DNA of 64,000 nt from Maricaulis sp. (GTDB lineage: Bacteria; Pseudomonadota; Alphaproteobacteria; Caulobacterales; Maricaulaceae): assembly GCF_030149515.1 (NCBI RefSeq), contig NZ_JASBRI010000025.1:62001-126000 (forward strand), in the 5' to 3' direction. Numbering within the stretch: the first letter of the stretch is position 1; each line of letters opens with the position of its first letter. Under the pieces are notes generated by a model. It was not told the DNA's origin, searched no databases, and was given only the letters and a program-made list of their open reading frames with translations. This document shows, piece by piece, positions 8,082 through 15,943 of the stretch. The translations under genes and the position numbers were made by a program.

Positions 8082-9014
8082 TTGTCGGGGAGTGAAGCGG
8101 TGCTGGACATCCATTCGGATCGGGCAGCCGGTCGGCCGGAACGCGAAGGGCAGGTCATCCTGCGCGACGGTACGCCCATGTCCTACGGCGATGCCGGTAC
8201 CGGACCGGTGGTCCTGGCCGTGCACGGCTGGGCGGCCAGCCGCATCTTCTTCGACGGTCTGAGCGGACGTCTCAGCGACGGGTTCCGTTTCATGGCGCCG
8301 GATTTGCGCGCCCATGGAACGACGCCGGCCGGGCAGCTGCCTCTCTCCATCGAGACACTGGCCGACGATCTGGCCGACCTGATCGAAACGCTCGATCTGT
8401 CAAGGATCGTGCTTGTGGGCTGGTCCATGGGAGCCATGGTCGCCTGGTCGATGATCGACCGGCACGGCCCGGACCGCATCGCCGGCCTGGTCGTCGAGGA
8501 CATGACGCCGCGCATTCTCAACGACGCCGACTGGTCGCTGGGCATGTCCAGCGGAATGAAGGCGAAGGACAGCGCGCGGGCGATAGACCTGATGCGCGCT
8601 GACTGGTCCGGATACGCAGCCACGTTTGCGCCACGCATGTTTGCGCGGGACCGGCGCCGCGACGCCGCCGACATGGTGGCCGAAGCCACCGCCGAACTCA
8701 GCCGGCGCAACGGGGATGCGATGGCGGAGATCTGGGGGTCCATGGCCGCCCAGGACATGCGCGCAGCCCTGTCCGGCATCACCCTGCCGGTCCTCGTCGC
8801 CCATGGTGCGCGCAGCGAGGCCTACGGGCCGGAGACAAGCCGGTACCTCGCAGACACCTTGCCGCAGGCAGACATCGAAACCTTCGCCCGTTCAGGGCAT
8901 GCCCCGCATCTGGAGCAGCCCGAAGAGTTCGCCCATGCGGTCCAGACATTCGCCCGCCGTGTCCAGGCAGGCGCAATCCACCAACAAAACATCGAGGGGA
9001 GTATCTCATCATGA
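8082..9014 (+). CDS. Alpha/beta hydrolase
   Basis: A 310-residue alpha/beta-hydrolase. The oxyanion region 'LAVHGWAAS' is near residue 46, the nucleophile elbow 'VGWSMGAMV' near residue 112, and the C-terminal His in 'ARSGHAPHLEQPEEF' near residue 275, giving a complete Ser-Asp-His triad layout. No signal peptide, so cytoplasmic. Start uncertain: TTG 8082 has GGAG seven bases upstream; GTG 8100 has a stronger GGGGAG and would remove six residues. The last codons overlap the TonB-receptor start by 4 bases. It may cleave an ester or lactone imported through that receptor; epoxide hydrolase or haloperoxidase activity cannot be excluded. Confidence 0.8.
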   Translation: MSGSEAVLDIHSDRAAGRPEREGQVILRDGTPMSYGDAGTGPVVLAVHGWAASRIFFDGLSGRLSDGFRFMAPDLRAHGTTPAGQLPLSIETLADDLADLIETLDLSRIVLVGWSMGAMVAWSMIDRHGPDRIAGLVVEDMTPRILNDADWSLGMSSGMKAKDSARAIDLMRADWSGYAATFAPRMFARDRRRDAADMVAEATAELSRRNGDAMAEIWGSMAAQDMRAALSGITLPVLVAHGARSEAYGPETSRYLADTLPQADIETFARSGHAPHLEQPEEFAHAVQTFARRVQAGAIHQQNIEGSISS

Positions 9015-11320
9015 CCAGGACAATGACCAAGACCGCGCTGTTGCTGAGCACGGTGGCCGCAACGGCGCTGATATCGGCGCCGGCGACGGCCCAGGACGAG
9101 GAAAGCGCCGGTGAAACCCGGGACGTGATCACCGTCACGGCCCGCCGCCGCGAGGAAACGCTGCAGGACGTGCCGTTGTCGGTGACGGCCCTGTCCGGCG
9201 AAGATCTTCTGCGTGCCGGTGCGGTGGATATCACGGCGGTTGCGGAAACCACCCCGAACGTGACCCTGGAAGTCTCGCGCGGCACCAATTCCACGCTGAC
9301 CGCCTTCATCCGGGGTGTCGGCCAGCAGGATCCGGTTGCCGGGTTCGAAGCCGGCGTCGGCATCTATGTCGACGACGTCTACCTGAACCGCCCGCAGTCC
9401 GCGGTGGTCGACATTTTCGATGTCGAACGGATCGAAGTCCTCCGCGGCCCGCAGGGAACGCTTTACGGGCGCAACACGATCGGTGGCGCGGTCAAATACG
9501 TGACCCGGCGTCTGGACGCCGACCAGCCCACGCTGAACGCCCGGATCAATGTCGGCAGCTATAATCAGTTCGACCAGATCGTTTCGGGCAGCGTGCCGCT
9601 GACCGATACGTTCCGCATCGGCGGGGCGATCGCCAATCTGACCCGTGACGGGTTCGGCGAGAACCTGCTGGCGGGCATGGACAACTACAACAAGGATGTC
9701 CTGGCCGGCCGCTTCTCCGCCGAGTGGGAGCCGAATGCCGACTGGTTCTTCCGCTTCAGCTACGACCGCACGGAAGACGATTCCAATCCGCGCCAGGGCC
9801 ACCGGCTGATCCCGGGCGCCCTGTCCGGCGCACCGGTTCTGGACAATGTGTTCGATACGCGCGCCGGTCTGGACGTGGTCGAACAGAGTGTGGAAGCCGA
9901 GGGCATGTCGCTGACCGCCGAATGGCAGATCAACGAAAACTGGACGGCCCGCAACATCCTGGCCCAGCGCGAGGACGAGTCGACCACGCCGATCGATTTC
10001 GACAGCCTGCCCAGCGGCGATCTCGACGTGCCGGCGATCTACGAGAACGAACAATTCTCCGAGGAATTCCAGCTGCTCTATGAAGGCGACCGCCTGAGCG
10101 GCATCATGGGCGCCTACTATCTCGACGCCACCGCCCATACCGTCTTCGACGTGTTGCTGGAGAATCTGGGTGCCGCAATCAGCCTGCCGGGGCTCAACGC
10201 CCAGACCTTCGGCAATGTCGACACCGAGACGTGGTCGGTCTTTGCCAACTTCACCTACGAGCTCAACGACGTTCTCAGCCTGACGCTCGGCGGCCGCTAT
10301 ACCGAGGACGAGCGGACGTCGCGCGTCCTGCGCCGCACCTATATCGGCGGCTTCTCGGAGTTCTTCGGCGGTTCGGGTGTTGCCATCGCGACGACATCGG
10401 ATTTCCTGGGCACGAATTCCTGGGATGATTTCAGCCCGACCCTGTCGCTGGCCTGGCAGCCCAATGCGGCCAACAATTTCTATTTCACCTACAGCCAGGG
10501 TTTCAAAGGCGGGTCCTTCGATCCGCGGGCCCAGACCACGGCCGCGCCGGACTTCGACGGAAACGGCACGGTCGAGTCCGACGAGATCTTCGACTTCATG
10601 GCCTTCGATCCGGAAGAGGTCGACAGCTTCGAGATTGGCTGGAAGTACGAGACCGGCCGCTATCGTCACAGCCTTGCCCTGTTCCACATGGACTACTCGG
10701 ATATCCAGGTCCCGGGCTCGGTGGGCGTCGATACGGATGGAGACGGCGTCAACGACACCTTCACAGGCGTGACGACCAATGCCGGTGCCGCGACGATCCG
10801 CGGTCTGGAATATGAAGGCCATGCCGATCTGGGCGGCGACATTTTCGCCCAGGGCGATGTCCTGAATCTGGGCTGGACCCTGGGCCTGCTCGACGGCGGC
10901 TATGACGAGTTCATCAACGCCTTCGGTGTCGACATTTCCGACCAGGTGGAGATCCAGAACACGCCGGACACCACCGCCAGCGCCACGCTGGCCTATATCG
11001 CACCGGTGGCGAGCGGCGATCTGACCATCCTCAACACGATCAGCCATCGCGGCGACTCGACCCAGTTCGAGAACCCGTTCCCGGCGCTCGACCAGGAGGC
11101 CTATACCCTGTGGAACGCCTCCGTCGTCTGGGACAGTTCCGACGGGCGCTGGCAGTTCGGCGTGCATGGCCGCAACCTGACCGACGAGGAGTATATCGTC
11201 GCCGGCTATGACTTCGTGAACAACACGACCTTCGCGCCGGAACTGGGTCTGGAGGGCACGCTCACGGCCTTCTACGGCAATCCGCGCACGGTCACCGCGA
11301 CGGCGGCTTTCCGCTACTGA
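9011..11320 (+). CDS. TonB-dependent outer-membrane receptor
   Basis: A 769-residue receptor with a signal peptide (about residues 1-28) and a TonB-box-like region before the plug. The plug domain (about residues 50-165) contains 'LQDVPLSVTALSGEDLL' and 'VERIEVLRGPQGTLYGRNTIGGAV'. A ~600-residue beta-barrel follows and ends with an aromatic residue ('TATAAFRY'), as expected for BAM-dependent assembly. It imports a ligand across the outer membrane using TonB energy. Marine alphaproteobacteria use such receptors for many organic substrates besides iron; the neighbouring hydrolases and CoA enzymes point to a carbon compound, not a siderophore. It is translationally coupled to the upstream hydrolase and followed by a strong terminator. 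Confidence 0.9.
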   Translation: MTRTMTKTALLLSTVAATALISAPATAQDEESAGETRDVITVTARRREETLQDVPLSVTALSGEDLLRAGAVDITAVAETTPNVTLEVSRGTNSTLTAFIRGVGQQDPVAGFEAGVGIYVDDVYLNRPQSAVVDIFDVERIEVLRGPQGTLYGRNTIGGAVKYVTRRLDADQPTLNARINVGSYNQFDQIVSGSVPLTDTFRIGGAIANLTRDGFGENLLAGMDNYNKDVLAGRFSAEWEPNADWFFRFSYDRTEDDSNPRQGHRLIPGALSGAPVLDNVFDTRAGLDVVEQSVEAEGMSLTAEWQINENWTARNILAQREDESTTPIDFDSLPSGDLDVPAIYENEQFSEEFQLLYEGDRLSGIMGAYYLDATAHTVFDVLLENLGAAISLPGLNAQTFGNVDTETWSVFANFTYELNDVLSLTLGGRYTEDERTSRVLRRTYIGGFSEFFGGSGVAIATTSDFLGTNSWDDFSPTLSLAWQPNAANNFYFTYSQGFKGGSFDPRAQTTAAPDFDGNGTVESDEIFDFMAFDPEEVDSFEIGWKYETGRYRHSLALFHMDYSDIQVPGSVGVDTDGDGVNDTFTGVTTNAGAATIRGLEYEGHADLGGDIFAQGDVLNLGWTLGLLDGGYDEFINAFGVDISDQVEIQNTPDTTASATLAYIAPVASGDLTILNTISHRGDSTQFENPFPALDQEAYTLWNASVVWDSSDGRWQFGVHGRNLTDEEYIVAGYDFVNNTTFAPELGLEGTLTAFYGNPRTVTATAAFRY

Positions 11321-11375
11321 GGCCGGGCTCGGGGCGAACCGGCACCTCCCCGGTTCGCGCTTGGCTGTATAGACT

Positions 11376-11410
11376 GGGCCGGCACTGCTCACGGTGCCGG
11401 CCCTTCCTTT
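11376..11410 (+). terminator. Strong rho-independent terminator after the TonB receptor
   Basis: A perfect 10-bp stem GGGCCGGCAC (11376-11385) / GTGCCGGCCC (11394-11403) with an 8-base loop is followed by TTCCTTT. A second 9-bp hairpin, GCGAACCGG / CCGGTTCGC (11334-11358), lies just upstream of it. Confidence 0.8.
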
Positions 11411-11431
11411 GACCGGATGGATGGAATGGAC

Positions 11432-12364
11432 ATGACCCGCATACTGCTTCTGACCGCGATCGCGCTTGTCGTCATAGCCCTTGCCGCCTGGTTCCTGCTC
11501 GGACGCGGTGTTCAGGACGTCCCTGCTGCGGCGGTGGATTCGCCCTACTGGGCGGACAGCGACCGCATCGTCGAGGTCGATGGCGTGAATGCGCGCGTCC
11601 GCATGGAAGGTCCGCGCAATGCGCCGGCCGTCGTCATGATCCACGGCTTTTCCCACTCGCTGGAAAGCTGGGATGACTGGGCGGCCGACCTGTCGTCCGG
11701 CTACCGTGTCGTGCGCCTGGATCTGCCCGGACACGGGTTGACCGGTCCCGATCCGCAACGGCGCTATTCCGTCGATGAAACCGTGACTTTCCTGGGCGGC
11801 GTGCTGGATGCCCTGGACATCCGCCGGGCCAGCCTTGTCGGCAATTCCCTGGGCGGCCTGGTCGCGTGGCGCTATGCGGCCGGCCATCCGGACCGCGTCA
11901 GGGCGCTCGTGCTCGTGGCGCCCGGCGGATACTCGATCAATGGCGTCACCGAGGATCCGGTGGCCGTGCCGATGGCGGTGAACTTCTATCTCACCCAGGC
12001 GCCCCAGGCCATGATCGGGGCCGCCACGTCGGCCCTCTTCGGCGATCCCTCGCGCATGGATCCGGGCCTGCCCGGGCGTGTGCACACGATGATGCGGCGC
12101 GACGGTGTCGGCGAAGCCATGGTGCAGAGACTGGAAGTGTTCACCCTGCCCGATCCCGAGGCCGACCTGGCCCGTGTCCAGGCGCCCACCCTCATCCTCT
12201 GGGGCGGGCGCGACCGCATGATCCCGCCGGAACACGGCCGCCGCTTCGATGCGGACATTCCGGAGTCCACGCTGATCGTGCATGACGATCTCGGCCACAT
12301 TCCCCACGAGGAAGCGCCCCGGCGAACGATCGGCGATGTGCGGGAATTTCTCGAGGCGAACTAG
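11432..12364 (+). CDS. Membrane-anchored alpha/beta hydrolase
   Basis: About 310 residues. An N-terminal hydrophobic helix (MTRILLLTAIALVVIALAAW) anchors it or acts as an uncleaved signal, placing the catalytic domain in the periplasm. Motifs: 'VMIHGFSHSLESWD' (oxyanion), 'LVGNSLGGLVAW' (Ser nucleophile elbow), 'LWGGRDRMIPPEHG' (Asp region) and 'DDLGHIPHEEAP' (His). In-frame ATGs at 11417, 11426 and 11432 are all possible; 11432 places the signal helix first. The terminator before it argues for its own promoter, but it may still serve the same island by hydrolysing the substrate outside the inner membrane. The stop overlaps the convergent BlaI-type gene by 4 bases. Confidence 0.82.
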   Translation: MTRILLLTAIALVVIALAAWFLLGRGVQDVPAAAVDSPYWADSDRIVEVDGVNARVRMEGPRNAPAVVMIHGFSHSLESWDDWAADLSSGYRVVRLDLPGHGLTGPDPQRRYSVDETVTFLGGVLDALDIRRASLVGNSLGGLVAWRYAAGHPDRVRALVLVAPGGYSINGVTEDPVAVPMAVNFYLTQAPQAMIGAATSALFGDPSRMDPGLPGRVHTMMRRDGVGEAMVQRLEVFTLPDPEADLARVQAPTLILWGGRDRMIPPEHGRRFDADIPESTLIVHDDLGHIPHEEAPRRTIGDVREFLEAN

Positions 12365-12735
12365 CGGTTCGAGCGCGAGGCGATTTCCGCCTGCAGGTCG
12401 GCCCAGTCCTCGGGGTCGACATCGCTTTCGCGCAGGACAACCACGCCAAGACCGGATTCGGCAGCCGCGGTCTCGTCTGCCAGGAGCCGGCCCAGCGCAT
12501 GGGTGCGGGCGGTCTCGCGGTTGAGGCGCGGGCGGTAGACGATATCGCGCCCGCTCTGGTACCGGTCGACGGCGCCCTTGCGGCGCAGGCGGCGCAGCAT
12601 GGCCAGGGTCTCGCCCGGTGCGCGCCGGGTGGCGACCGCCAGTTCGCCGACCGAAGCGCCGCCCCGGTCCCACAGGATGCGCATGGTGCGGTCTTCGTCT
12701 TCGGTCAGCTGTTCGTGTGCCGACATTTCCGTCAT
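12361..12735 (-). CDS. BlaI/MecI/CopY-type transcriptional repressor
   Basis: A 124-residue protein with the winged-helix of the penicillinase-repressor family: 'LTEDEDRTMRILWDRGGASVGELA' for the first helices, then 'TLAMLRRLRRKGAVDRYQSGRDIVYRP' for the recognition helix and wing. Classical BlaI and MecI are cleaved through a membrane peptidase sensor (BlaR1/MecR1); none is encoded here. It may instead answer to a metal (CopY-like) or another signal. It stands alone between a convergent hydrolase and the divergent ArsR gene. Confidence 0.7.
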   Translation of the reverse strand: MTEMSAHEQLTEDEDRTMRILWDRGGASVGELAVATRRAPGETLAMLRRLRRKGAVDRYQSGRDIVYRPRLNRETARTHALGRLLADETAAAESGLGVVVLRESDVDPEDWADLQAEIASRSNR

Positions 12736-12870
12736 CCCCGCAGACTTCTACCGACAGACCCGAAATGCAACAGCAAGGGTCCCTTGGGACGCCTGTTGCA
12801 AACAGCGCGCCGGGATCAGCCGGCCGGACGTGCGCTGGCACTGCCTTCGATAGATCGCAGACCTGTCGCG

Positions 12871-12918
12871 TTGACGGATGCTCGCTGTTTCGATATATAA
12901 CGTATAAATTATATAACG
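12871..12918 (+). promoter_or_regulatory. Promoter and probable ArsR operator upstream of the ArsR-SRPBCC pair
   Basis: TTGACG (12871-12876) and TATATA (12894-12899) are separated by exactly 17 bp, a good sigma-70-type promoter. An 8-bp direct repeat ATATAACG (12895-12902 and 12911-12918), in an AT-only stretch that is also loosely palindromic, overlaps the -10 and the start region. That is where an autorepressing ArsR protein would bind. The ArsR start codon follows at 12931. Confidence 0.6.
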
Positions 12919-12930
12919 AAATGGTGATAG

Positions 12931-13284
12931 ATGGCTGACCTCGACCGTCTCGATATGACTTTCACCGCACTGGCCGATCCGACCCGCCGCGCCATACTGG
13001 CACGCCTCGCACAGGGCGAGGCGACCGTGATGGAGCTCGCCAGGCCCTTTGCCATGAGCCAGCCGGCCGTATCGCGGCATCTCAAGGTACTCGAACGGGC
13101 CGGCCTCATCTCCCGGTCCCGTATCGGCACCAGCCGGCCGTGCCGGATCGAGCCGCAGGCACTGGCCGGTGCCACGCATTGGCTGGAAGATTTCCGCAAG
13201 CTCTGGGATGCGCGTTTCGCCGCGCTGGACAATTTGCTCGAGGACATGAAGGCCGGCCATGAGCCCGGTCCATACGATCACTGA
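12931..13284 (+). CDS. ArsR/SmtB-family transcriptional regulator
   Basis: A 117-residue winged-helix repressor. It begins 'LDMTFTALADPTRRAILARLAQGEATV', followed by 'FAMSQPAVSRHLKVLERAGLI' (recognition helix) and a basic wing. It lacks the 'CVC' metal-binding helix of ArsR/SmtB metal sensors. It belongs to the common subgroup paired with an SRPBCC (AHSA1) protein, which is the next gene, 55 bases downstream. Ligand unknown; probably autoregulated through the repeat at 12895-12918. Confidence 0.88.
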   Translation: MADLDRLDMTFTALADPTRRAILARLAQGEATVMELARPFAMSQPAVSRHLKVLERAGLISRSRIGTSRPCRIEPQALAGATHWLEDFRKLWDARFAALDNLLEDMKAGHEPGPYDH

Positions 13285-13339
13285 GCCGCCACGCCGGCCG
13301 CGCGACCGGGCCGGCGATCGTTTCGCAGGGAGACAGGAC

Positions 13340-13840
13340 ATGTATCACCACACACTCGGCATCGAGACGCGCGGCAAGCGCGATCTCGTCATGACAAGAC
13401 GCTTCAATGCCGGCAAGGAACTGGTTTTCCGCGCCCTGACCGAGCCGCATCTGGTCAAGCGCTGGCTGCTCGGTCCCGAGGGCTGGGTGCTGAAGACGTG
13501 CGAGATCGATCTCAGGGTGGGCGGCGCCTATCGCTATGTCTGGCAACATGCCGGGCGCGGCGACGAAATGGGGATGGGGGGAACCTATCTCGATATCGAC
13601 CGGCCCGACCGGATCGTGCATTCGGAGATCTTCGACCAGAGCTGGTATCCCGGCACGGCCGTAGTCACGACACGGCTGAGCGAGGCCGATGGCGTCACCA
13701 CATTCGAGGCGACCATCACCTATGAAAGCGAAGAGGCCCGCAACATCGTCGCCGCAAGCCCGATGCGGGAGGGCGCCGGCGCCAGCTACGACCGGCTGGA
13801 CGGCGTGCTGGAAGATCTCGCGGCCGAGACTGCGGGGTAG
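13340..13840 (+). CDS. SRPBCC (AHSA1-like) domain protein
   Basis: A 166-residue START/Bet-v1-fold protein of the AHSA1 family. It contains 'FNAGKELVFRALTEPHLVKRWLLGPEGW' near the start and 'GGAYRYVW' and 'VTTRLSEADGVTTFE' later, typical of these hydrophobic-cavity proteins. The ATG at 13340 follows a good AGGGAGACAGGA site; an earlier in-frame ATG at 13259 would overlap the ArsR gene and add a non-homologous Arg-rich leader. It forms a two-gene unit with the ArsR regulator. The biochemical role of such pairs is mostly unknown. Confidence 0.82.
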   Translation: MYHHTLGIETRGKRDLVMTRRFNAGKELVFRALTEPHLVKRWLLGPEGWVLKTCEIDLRVGGAYRYVWQHAGRGDEMGMGGTYLDIDRPDRIVHSEIFDQSWYPGTAVVTTRLSEADGVTTFEATITYESEEARNIVAASPMREGAGASYDRLDGVLEDLAAETAG

Positions 13841-13849
13841 CGCCTGGAC

Positions 13850-13873
13850 CGGCGCCGGACTGTCCCGGCGCCG
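13850..13873 (+). terminator. Hairpin after the SRPBCC gene
   Basis: A perfect 9-bp GC-rich stem CGGCGCCGG (13850-13858) / CCGGCGCCG (13865-13873), 9 bases past the stop codon. There is no clear T-run, so termination is probable rather than shown. Confidence 0.4.
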
Positions 13874-13964
13874 TCCGTGGCCTTCAGGCGCGCTTCGGCA
13901 GGATGCCCGGATTGCGCAGGATGGCGGCCGAGACCGGGCTGATGAGAACGCCGGCCGGGGAGGG

Positions 13965-14498
13965 TCAGTCCTGTTCGTGCAGCCAGGCCGCGTGCTTGGG
14001 CGCGCGCTTGGTCCGGCTCCATTCCTCGATCATCGGACGGGCGACACGCTTGAGTTCGGCCATCTGTTCCTCGGTGCCGGTATTGGCCGCCAGTTCGAGG
14101 CGGTGGCCGTTCGGGTCGAAGAAATAGATCGACTTGAAGATGCCGTGGTTCACGGGGCCGAGCACCTCGATGCCCTCGCCCTCGATATGCGCCTTGGCCG
14201 CCAGCAGTGCATCCATGTCCTCGACCTCGAAGGCAATGTGCTGGACCCATTCCGGCGTATTGCCGTCGCGCCCCATTTCCGGCGAGTTGGGCAGTTCGAA
14301 AAAGGCCAGGACATTGCCCATGCCCGCATCCAGGAAGACGTGCAGGTAGGGGTCCGGCGCCTTGGTCGAGGGGACTTCGTTTTCGGCGATGGCCAGTTTG
14401 AAATCCATATTCATGACGCGCTGGTAGAACTCCACGGTCTCCTTCGCGTCCCTGCAGCGATAGGCGACGTGGTGGATGCGCTTGAGATTGACGGTCAT
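13965..14498 (-). CDS. VOC-family (glyoxalase/dioxygenase-fold) protein
   Basis: A 177-residue vicinal-oxygen-chelate protein made of two beta-alpha-beta-beta-beta modules. 'IHHVAYRCRDAKETVEFY' starts the first; 'EWVQHIAFEVEDMDALL' and 'IYFFDPNGHRLELAAN' belong to the second. The His and Glu in 'QHIAF' and 'HRLEL' are the expected metal ligands. A good GAGGAGG site precedes ATG 14498. It follows hppD on the same strand and may act in aromatic amino-acid breakdown, but the exact reaction is unknown. The repeat element and hairpin between the two genes may partly uncouple their expression. Confidence 0.75.
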   Translation of the reverse strand: MTVNLKRIHHVAYRCRDAKETVEFYQRVMNMDFKLAIAENEVPSTKAPDPYLHVFLDAGMGNVLAFFELPNSPEMGRDGNTPEWVQHIAFEVEDMDALLAAKAHIEGEGIEVLGPVNHGIFKSIYFFDPNGHRLELAANTGTEEQMAELKRVARPMIEEWSRTKRAPKHAAWLHEQD

Positions 14499-14514
14499 GT
14501 CTGCCTCCTCATGA

Positions 14515-14541
14515 GGGACATGTACCTTGGGTACGTGTCCC
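14515..14541. promoter_or_regulatory. Hairpin directly upstream of the VOC gene
   Basis: GGGACATGTACC (14515-14526) and GGTACGTGTCCC (14530-14541) form a 12-bp stem with one G-T pair and a 3-base loop. It ends 4 bases before the Shine-Dalgarno of the VOC gene. It could be an operator or an mRNA 5' structure; which one cannot be told from sequence. Confidence 0.4.
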
Positions 14542-14550
14542 GGGAACTGT

Positions 14551-14698
14551 CATCCTTCCCCTTGATGGAGAAGGTGGGCCGAAGCGAAGCTTCGGGTCGG
14601 AAAGGGTGTTGCCCGGTGCTTGTCCGGGAGACACCTCGCCCCCACCCCCTCCACCGCACGTTCCGTGCGGTCCCCCTCCCCCCTGAAGGGGGAGGATG
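14551..14698. repeat. REP/BIME-like palindromic intergenic element
   Basis: About 148 bp bounded by an imperfect inverted repeat, CATCCTTCCCC (14551-14561) and GGGGGAGGATG (14688-14698). Inside lie smaller hairpins: CGAAGCGAAGCTTCG (14580-14594), ACCGCACG-TTC-CGTGCGGT (14653-14671) and a C-run/G-run stem near 14674-14695. The architecture is that of the extragenic palindromic repeats common in alphaproteobacterial genomes. Only one copy is visible in this window, so repetitiveness is inferred from form. Confidence 0.55.
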
Positions 14699-14722
14699 TG
14701 GGGTGGTTGGCGCCGCTAAGCC

Positions 14723-15814
14723 CTACGCGTTTTCCGATTCCTTGGTTTTCAGCACGCCGCGATTGATCTGGTCGCGCTCGATACTCTCGAACAGGGCCTT
14801 GAAATTGCCCTCGCCGAAACCCTCGTCTTCCTTGCGCTGGATGAATTCGAAGAAGATCGGGCCGATGGCCTTTTCCCCGAAGATCTGCAGCAGCAGCCGC
14901 GGCTGGCCGCCTTCGGTCGTCCCGTCGAGCAGGATGCCGCGCTTCTTCAGCTCCTCGGCCGGTTCGCCATGGCCCGGCAGGCGCTCGTCCAGCATCTCGT
15001 AATAGGTCTCCGGCGGCGGGGTCATGAACTTGACGCCGCATTCTTTCAGCCGGTCCCAGCATTCGATGAGGTTGTCGCAGGAAAACGCGATGTGCTGGAT
15101 GCCTTCGCCCTTGTACTCGCGCAGATACTCTTCGATCTGGCCGACACCGTCCGATTTTTCCTCGTTCAGCGGGATGCGGATCAGGCCGTCCGGGGCTGTC
15201 ATGGCGCGCGAGAGCAGGCCGGTATATTCGCCCTTGATGTCGAAATAGCGGATCTCGCGGAAGTTGAAGAGGTCCTCGTAATACTTGGCCCAATAGTCCA
15301 TCCGGCCCTTGTAGACATTGTGGGTGAGGTGATCGATCACGTTGAAACCGCAGCCCTCGGGGTGTCGTTCGACACCCTCGATATACTCGAAATCGATGTC
15401 GTAGATCGATTGGCCGTCCCCGAACCGGTCGATGAGATAGACGGTCGCGCCGCCGATACCCTTGATGGCCGGCAGGCGCAGCTCGGAAACGCGCGTCTCC
15501 GTCTCCACCGGCTGGGCCCCCTTTTCCAGGGCCAGCGCGTAGGCGCGCTTGGCGTTCCTGACCCGGAAACCCATGCCCGAAGCCGACGGGCCGTGTTCGG
15601 CGGCGAAGAAAGCGGCCGGCGTGCCCGGTTCGTAATTGATCAGGAAGTTGATATCGCCCTGGCGCCACAGCTCGATATCCTTGGAGCGGTGATTGGCGAT
15701 GTGGGTGAAGCCCATCGTCTTGAACACGGGCTCGATAATGCCGCGCTCGGGCGCCGTGAATTCGACGAACTCAAAGCCGCAAAGGCCGATCGGGTTTTCG
15801 AACAGGTCTGCCAT
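14723..15814 (-). CDS. hppD: 4-Hydroxyphenylpyruvate dioxygenase
   Basis: A 363-residue Fe(II) dioxygenase that converts 4-hydroxyphenylpyruvate to homogentisate in tyrosine degradation. It starts at ATG 15814 ('[19 protein letters not shown]'). Metal ligands are visible in 'DHLTHNV' (first His), 'GIQHIAFSC' (second His) and '[21 protein letters not shown]' (the Glu with the C-terminal gating helix). Length and motifs are standard. The next steps (homogentisate dioxygenase and later) are not in the window. It is divergent from a MarR regulator with a clear inverted repeat between them, so MarR control is likely. Confidence 0.93.
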   Translation of the reverse strand: MADLFENPIGLCGFEFVEFTAPERGIIEPVFKTMGFTHIANHRSKDIELWRQGDINFLINYEPGTPAAFFAAEHGPSASGMGFRVRNAKRAYALALEKGAQPVETETRVSELRLPAIKGIGGATVYLIDRFGDGQSIYDIDFEYIEGVERHPEGCGFNVIDHLTHNVYKGRMDYWAKYYEDLFNFREIRYFDIKGEYTGLLSRAMTAPDGLIRIPLNEEKSDGVGQIEEYLREYKGEGIQHIAFSCDNLIECWDRLKECGVKFMTPPPETYYEMLDERLPGHGEPAEELKKRGILLDGTTEGGQPRLLLQIFGEKAIGPIFFEFIQRKEDEGFGEGNFKALFESIERDQINRGVLKTKESENA

Positions 15815-15894
15815 GTCACGTCTCCTGGATTGTGGAGGCGCCGCGCGTCCCGCAGGGGCTGCGCGCACGGCGCCGATTTTGATCTCTTCCCTAT

Positions 15895-15938
15895 CAGTTT
15901 GGTTGCTATTGCGTCAAGTTGTGATTGCAACTAAACTG
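15895..15938. promoter_or_regulatory. Probable MarR operator between hppD and the MarR gene
   Basis: CAGTTTGGTTGC (15895-15906) and GCAACTAAACTG (15927-15938) form a 12-bp inverted repeat with one mismatch and a 20-bp spacer. An inner pair AGTTG...CAACT (within 15917-15932) overlaps the right arm. It ends 6 bp before the MarR start codon. The symmetry and the place fit a dimeric regulator controlling both divergent genes. Confidence 0.65.
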
Positions 15939-15943
15939 GCGTC

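Noticed and set aside
8822-12841. Very long minus-strand open frame (1339 codons) opposite the TonB receptor and hydrolases
   Set aside because: Its translation is low-complexity, with no family motifs, and it mirrors high-GC plus-strand genes with clear domains and start sites.
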